Assembly: GCF_001685015.1 (NCBI RefSeq)
Contig: NZ_MAYT01000023.1
Location: 89,791 to 153,790, forward strand
Length of the DNA stretch: 64,000 nucleotides
Reading direction: 5' to 3'
From: Pseudobacillus wudalianchiensis
GTDB taxonomy: Bacteria; Bacillota; Bacilli; Bacillales; Domibacillaceae
This document shows, in pieces, positions 60,353 through 64,000 of the stretch. The notes beneath the pieces are model-generated. The model saw only the letters and a program-made list of their open reading frames with translations, searched no databases and was not told the DNA's origin. Each line of letters opens with the position of its first letter. Position 1 is the first letter of the stretch. The position numbers and the translations under genes are program-made.

Positions 60353-61179
60353 GCTTTTTGATGAGTCTTTCCATGTTTATTTAAAAGTTCAGCTGTATCT
60401 GAAATTCTCTCTACCATTGAGTGGAACTCTTGAGTACTAGCCGATTGTTCTTCTGTTTGAGCGGCAATTTCCTGAATAGAGGCATTTATTTTTGAAATTT
60501 CTTTTTGTGTTAATTCCAGTTGCTGTTGAATATCCTCAGCGGCTGAATTACTATTTGCAGCCATTTTTCGGATTTCATTCGCTACAACTGAAAAGCCTCT
60601 TCCAAATTCTCCAGAGCGAGCAGCTTCGATCGAGGCATTTAATCCCAAAATATTCGATCTCGAGGAGATTTCCTTCACTTGTTGAATTATTCTTTCTACA
60701 CTCTTCATATTATTCTTCATGGCCTCGGATTGCTGAGACAACTCTTGAAGCTTATCTGCTGAAGAATTGGTAATGGCAGCTATTTCTTCCGAGAAAGCCG
60801 TCATTTGACTAATAACGGAACTAAGCTTTTCTGCTCCTTTACGCAGGTCTTCCATCTTTTGATTGGAAACTACAGCGGCAAAGGCTCCAATAACTTGTCC
60901 GTTTTGCTTAATCGGTGTGCATGTGGATATATAAGGAACACCAAGCATATCAGCTGGTATTTCTTCACGAATTTTTTCCCCTGTCTGCAGGACTCTATAA
61001 GTAGCAGACTTTTTGTATTTTGACATGCTTTCTCCGACTTTTAATTTTAAGTCGATTGCTTCTCCTGGAAGATAGCCAATGATTTTTTCTTTGTCACTTA
61101 AAATTAAACATGTATCTTCCGGATAGGACTGTTGAATAATTGGCAAGTTTTCAGCTATCTCTCGTAATTGATGAGTCAT
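60349..61179 (-). CDS. yfmS: Soluble methyl-accepting chemotaxis protein (YfmS-like)
   Basis: 276 residues. N-terminal small sensor region (1-110) with [20 protein letters not shown] and [20 protein letters not shown], then a short MCP signalling hairpin: [37 protein letters not shown]. No membrane span. The length and layout match B. subtilis YfmS, a soluble chemoreceptor. It should couple through CheW and CheA; no che genes are adjacent. The ligand is unknown; a redox or metabolite signal is possible. Confidence 0.87.
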   Translation of the reverse strand: MTHQLREIAENLPIIQQSYPEDTCLILSDKEKIIGYLPGEAIDLKLKVGESMSKYKKSATYRVLQTGEKIREEIPADMLGVPYISTCTPIKQNGQVIGAFAAVVSNQKMEDLRKGAEKLSSVISQMTAFSEEIAAITNSSADKLQELSQQSEAMKNNMKSVERIIQQVKEISSRSNILGLNASIEAARSGEFGRGFSVVANEIRKMAANSNSAAEDIQQQLELTQKEISKINASIQEIAAQTEEQSASTQEFHSMVERISDTAELLNKHGKTHQKA

Positions 61180-61441
61180 TGCTCTCCCCCCTTGCTTATT
61201 ATGTAAATATTATCACTATTCAACCAACAAATCTATGAAATTCGTTATAAGTAAATAGACCTATTTTTCAGCAAAAAGAAGATATAACCTTGATGTGTAA
61301 ACAGCTCATGAGGCAAACGAAGAAAGGGATTAAATAGCATTAACTCCTTCATCCGTATGCCCAGCCACCTTTATGTACACTAAATAACACGACAACGGGC
61401 ATTAGAACATTCTTTCAGTATTACAGTTACAAGTCGGACGT
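61180..61441. other. Intergenic stretch without a supported gene
   Basis: Between the chemoreceptor start and the sspL terminator. A 31-codon minus-strand frame with a GAAGGAGTTA site (61345-61252) is the only candidate. I do not call it, as nothing else supports it. Confidence 0.5.
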
Positions 61442-61468
61442 AAAAAAAAGCTTTTACTTACATAAAGC
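61442..61468 (-). terminator. Terminator of sspL
   Basis: GCTTTA-TGTAAG-TAAAAGC stem on the minus strand with eight T following. Confidence 0.75.
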
Positions 61469-61524
61469 AAAGATACCCAATGATACCTGACAGCTCCCCC
61501 GCCGTAATGGCAGGGGAATTTATT

Positions 61525-61662
61525 TTAGCGCTTCGTGTTACTATGTTTTGCTCTCTCTTCAAGCTGTGATTTAGGGCTTGTATCTCCTTTGCCGCCCCCT
61601 GCATATCCTTGAGGATTGACCCCGCTAAACGCCTTATTGCCTCGATTTCGATTCTTGCTCAT
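61525..61662 (-). CDS. sspL: Small acid-soluble spore protein L
   Basis: 45 residues after AGAAAGGAGGTG. The product starts MSKNRNRGNKAFSGVNPQGY and ends KSQLEERAKHSNTKR. The C-terminal LEERAK-SNTKR and the GVxPQG motif match B. subtilis SspL, a minor spore-core protein made in the forespore. CATACTA on the minus strand (61706-61712) agrees with a sigma-G -10, but no -35 was found. A terminator hairpin lies downstream. Confidence 0.88.
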   Translation of the reverse strand: MSKNRNRGNKAFSGVNPQGYAGGGKGDTSPKSQLEERAKHSNTKR

Positions 61663-61834
61663 TTAAAACACCTCCTTTCTTTACTATTTGCGTAAAGAGC
61701 AAGCTGTAGTATGGAAAAATGTCACATGGCCACTTAATGCCTTTTCAAACTTTGGCTTTGATAATCGGAAATAAAAAAGGTAAAACTACAACCGACGACA
61801 AGTTTTTAATTATTGTCGCAAGGAGAGGATCGAT

Positions 61835-62098
61835 ATGGCAACAAGACAATCCGTTGATGAATGCTTGGAAAGATGCCAAAGTGCTATTAACCATGCGGAA
61901 GAACAATACAAGGAAGCAGCGAGACAAGAACATGATAACGACGGAAACTTTTCTGGGTCCCAATTCATGTTGGAAGATGCGTACAACGAGTTGGATAAGC
62001 TGCTGCTTAGCGCAAATGCCCAACAAAGAGAGCAGCTCCATCGCATGAGACTGCAGCTGCAGCAAGTACAAAACAGCATGATTTTATTAGACCATTAA
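61835..62098 (+). CDS. ytzC: DUF2524 protein (YtzC)
   Basis: 87 residues after AAGGAGAGG. MATRQSVDECLERCQSAINH, FMLEDAYNELDKLLLSANAQ and QQREQLHRMRLQLQQVQNSM match the YtzC family, a helical two-coil protein of unknown role found through the Bacillaceae. A GC-rich hairpin (62105-62129) follows. Confidence 0.9.
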   Translation: MATRQSVDECLERCQSAINHAEEQYKEAARQEHDNDGNFSGSQFMLEDAYNELDKLLLSANAQQREQLHRMRLQLQQVQNSMILLDH

Positions 62099-62145
62099 CA
62101 CATAGCTGGCCCACCACAACTGGGCCAGCCCTTGAGGTGATGACG

Positions 62146-62487
62146 ATGAATATAAACGAGATGATGGATCAGGCCAAACAGACAGTCGGACGGGCTACCG
62201 CCTATATCAAAGAAAAAACATTTAACTTATTAGGTACTCCTGCTGCTTCTATTACAGAATTAGCCGCCTTCATTCCGACTCATCATGATACAAAAAAAGC
62301 AACGAAAACTTTTTTAGGAAAAACTTTTACCTTTTATGACCTTGAAACGATGGGCATCCGTTACTATTTAGAAATGAAGGGCCCGCATATTTTGCAATTA
62401 GATGCCCAGACAAAAGACCGGAGTATCGTCGCTTATCGTTCCTATAGGGATCATCATAAATTAGACATTCCTATTCGGTTTCCTTAA
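62146..62487 (+). CDS. Hypothetical protein, 113 residues
   Basis: ATG at 62146 after GAGGTGATGACG. Amphipathic helix at the N-terminus (NINEMMDQAKQTVGRATAYI) and a beta-rich part (KTFTFYDLETMGIRYYLEMK, HILQLDAQTKDRSIVAYRSY). No family recognised. It follows ytzC by 47 bases with a hairpin between, so co-transcription is possible. Confidence 0.65.
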   Translation: MNINEMMDQAKQTVGRATAYIKEKTFNLLGTPAASITELAAFIPTHHDTKKATKTFLGKTFTFYDLETMGIRYYLEMKGPHILQLDAQTKDRSIVAYRSYRDHHKLDIPIRFP

Positions 62488-62502
62488 TCACCTCCTTTTT
62501 AC

Positions 62503-62548
62503 AAGAAAAGACCATCGCTTCCCTTTAGAGGAATGATGGTCTTTTCTT
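62503..62548. terminator. Bidirectional terminator before the permease gene
   Basis: AAGAAAAGACCATC and GATGGTCTTTTCTT form a perfect 14-pair stem. Confidence 0.9.
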
Positions 62549-62551
62549 AAC

Positions 62552-63889
62552 CTATTGTATACTGCTTACTTCCTTTTCTACTCTTCTTTTTTCTTCCGGG
62601 ATAACCAAGTTGAGAAGAACCGTTGCCAATGCCCCGACCGTAATGCCAGAAGACAAAATGTAGTTAGCCCAGTCAGGCACACTGCTTAATACTTCCTTCG
62701 GTAAAATAGTGACAGCAATAGTTAATAAAATTGGGATACCGATCACAATCATATTTCGATCATCAATAATAATGGGCTGAATCACCTTCATGCCATTTGT
62801 AACAATGGCGACACAAACGATACCAAAAATTCCGTTAATAACAGGCTCAGGGATACACGTAATCGCTGTGGATAATTTAGGAATTAGGCCAAGAAAGACA
62901 AGAATCAATCCGCTCGCCATAATGACCATTCTGCTTGCTACGCCAGTAATGGCTAAGAGGCCGGCATTCGATGAATAACCTGTCATCGGCGTGCTGCCAA
63001 ACAAAGCTCCAATAAAACAGCCAAGTCCTTCTCCAACAGAGGCACGGTTCAAACGCTTTTCGTCCAATTCTTTCCCTGTTACTGTGGATACAACGAACCA
63101 GGTACCTGTTGTTTCCATTAAAATAATGAAATAGACAAACACCATCGTAACAATGGCACCGGCATCAAATACCGGCTTTCCAAATGGGAATACGGTTGGC
63201 AGTGCAAACCAGCTCGCTTCTTTTACTGGAGAAAAGTCAACTGTACCAAAAAAGCTGGCTGTGACTGTGCCGACGACAATCGCGATAATAACAGATACTA
63301 AGCGCAAAAACGTACTAAAACCATTCTTTTTGCGGCCAAGCAGCATACAAATAACGAGTACTAAAGCCGAGACAGCCGCGATCAGAATATTATTTCCAAT
63401 GTTTCCTTCTGAAATAAATACGTTGTTCAGTCCAACAGGCATTAAAGCGATGCCGACAATAATGATAACAGTGCCGCCGACGAGCGGCGGAACAATCCTT
63501 CTGACCACTTTAGCAAACCATTTTAATGGATATCCAAGAAGAGCAATAATAAGAGCACCCGGGATGAGGCTGCCAGCGATCGCTCCAAGACCGAGCTTTC
63601 CGCCAATCGCCGCAATCGCACCAATTGGCACGTAAGAGGGACCTTGTACAACCGGAAGTTTAATCCCGGCACCTGTTTGAATCAATGTCGCGAGTCCTGT
63701 TGCTAAGAAGCACATTTGGATAAAGAAAGACGTATTTTCTGTACTCAGCGCAAGCAGGCCTGCGATAACGATGGGGGCAATATATAAGTCCATAGCCAGC
63801 ACGTGCTGTAAGCCAAGGACGAACGCTTTACCAGGGCTGACCTTATCATCTACTCCAATAATAATGTTATTTCCTGACTTATTCTCCAC
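62552..63889 (-). CDS. NCS2-family purine (xanthine/urate) permease
   Basis: 445 residues from a GTG at 63889 after AAAGGAAGGG; an ATG 39 bases upstream is the alternative. About 12-14 membrane spans. NCS2 signatures: GLQHVLAMDLYIAPIVIAGL, IKLPVVQGPSYVPIGAIAAI with the substrate-binding Q-GPS and ETTGTWFVVSTVTGKELDEK, GSTPMTGYSSNAGLLAITGV. The QGPSYVP pattern fits xanthine or uric-acid transporters (PbuX, PucJ/PucK) rather than uracil. No purine riboswitch is visible in the 110 bases upstream. Confidence 0.85.
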   Translation of the reverse strand: MENKSGNNIIIGVDDKVSPGKAFVLGLQHVLAMDLYIAPIVIAGLLALSTENTSFFIQMCFLATGLATLIQTGAGIKLPVVQGPSYVPIGAIAAIGGKLGLGAIAGSLIPGALIIALLGYPLKWFAKVVRRIVPPLVGGTVIIIVGIALMPVGLNNVFISEGNIGNNILIAAVSALVLVICMLLGRKKNGFSTFLRLVSVIIAIVVGTVTASFFGTVDFSPVKEASWFALPTVFPFGKPVFDAGAIVTMVFVYFIILMETTGTWFVVSTVTGKELDEKRLNRASVGEGLGCFIGALFGSTPMTGYSSNAGLLAITGVASRMVIMASGLILVFLGLIPKLSTAITCIPEPVINGIFGIVCVAIVTNGMKVIQPIIIDDRNMIVIGIPILLTIAVTILPKEVLSSVPDWANYILSSGITVGALATVLLNLVIPEEKRRVEKEVSSIQ

Positions 63890-64000
63890 TGCAACCCTTC
63901 CTTTTATTCGTATTTTCTTTGTTTTCAAGTGGATTATATATAAAAAAATCTTTTTTGTATATAAAAAACGAACATTTTTCTAAAATAATATATTTTAATT

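Noticed and set aside
61252-61345. 31-codon minus-strand frame with GAAGGAGTTA upstream
   Set aside because: Single weak line of evidence, no recognisable sequence and no terminator of its own.
62105-62129. GC-rich hairpin GCTGGCCCA/TGGGCCAGC as terminator of ytzC
   Set aside because: No T-run follows and the next gene begins within 20 bases, so read-through is likely. Could be an mRNA processing site.

Overview
The window comes from a low-GC, endospore-forming Firmicute of the Bacillaceae. The evidence is a GerA/GerB/GerC germinant-receptor operon, two GerPF-like genes, an SspL-type spore protein, a YteA-family protein, a Spo0A box next to an orphan PAS histidine kinase, strong AGGAGG ribosome-binding sites, frequent TTG/GTG starts and many intrinsic terminators. 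The genus cannot be fixed from the sequence alone. No rRNA, tRNA, CRISPR array, prophage or complete insertion sequence was found.

Layout. 1-4.1 kb: start of malate synthase G, an AraC-type regulator and a divergent DUF485 plus sodium/solute symporter pair, probably for acetate use. 3.9-7.7 kb: yteA with a coupled 54-codon gene, a DUF2071 protein and a sporulation-type kinase. 7.7-17.2 kb: three TPP riboswitches on three minus-strand transcripts, thiM-thiD-thiE, ylmB-tenA-thiZ-thiX-thiY-(hemD-like) and thiW, which together form a thiamin-precursor salvage island. 17.2-23.6 kb: an SodF-type superoxide dismutase, then a transporter, N-succinylamino-acid racemase, GNAT, M20 desuccinylase and RpiR regulator cluster that fits the known D-to-L amino-acid conversion pathway. 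23.7-27.9 kb: lipoprotein and ger operon. 28-33.9 kb: lysine 6-dehydrogenase, a decayed NhaC antiporter, a DsbA-family protein, a Cache-GGDEF cyclase, a zinc-ribbon protein and a methionine gamma-lyase-like enzyme. 34-36.9 kb: NAD salvage (pncB, pncA) with an NrtR-like NUDIX regulator and a palindromic operator.

37.3-37.7 kb holds the most interesting element. It is a gene-free stretch with two diverged copies, 195 nt apart, of a module of about 135 nt. Both copies keep the same series of hairpins although several stem sequences have changed, and the stretch ends in an intrinsic terminator. I interpret it as an undescribed tandem structured RNA. It lies just upstream of a spore-type operon (two gerPF-like genes, two Hsp20-like genes, a coiled-coil protein) whose two gerPF-like genes each follow a sigma-K-like -10 sequence.

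40.3-50.7 kb: an E. coli-type speD, a hydroxyacyl dehydratase/reductase/thioesterase operon, a glutamine-type ABC transporter, ptsHI with a palindrome over its -35, a YhfC protease plus HTH regulator under a Fur-like palindrome, and czcD with a CzrA-type operator. 50.9-64 kb: DNA repair and RNA turnover (uvsE, nrnB, a GIY-YIG protein), an M14 carboxypeptidase, a cold-shock gene followed by a structured 3' region, a SodC-like lipoprotein, yuxK, a FnIII-DUF3238 protein, copZ, a soluble chemoreceptor, sspL, ytzC and an NCS2 purine permease. Most start corrections below rest on Shine-Dalgarno position. Product names are family recognition from memory; no database search was run.
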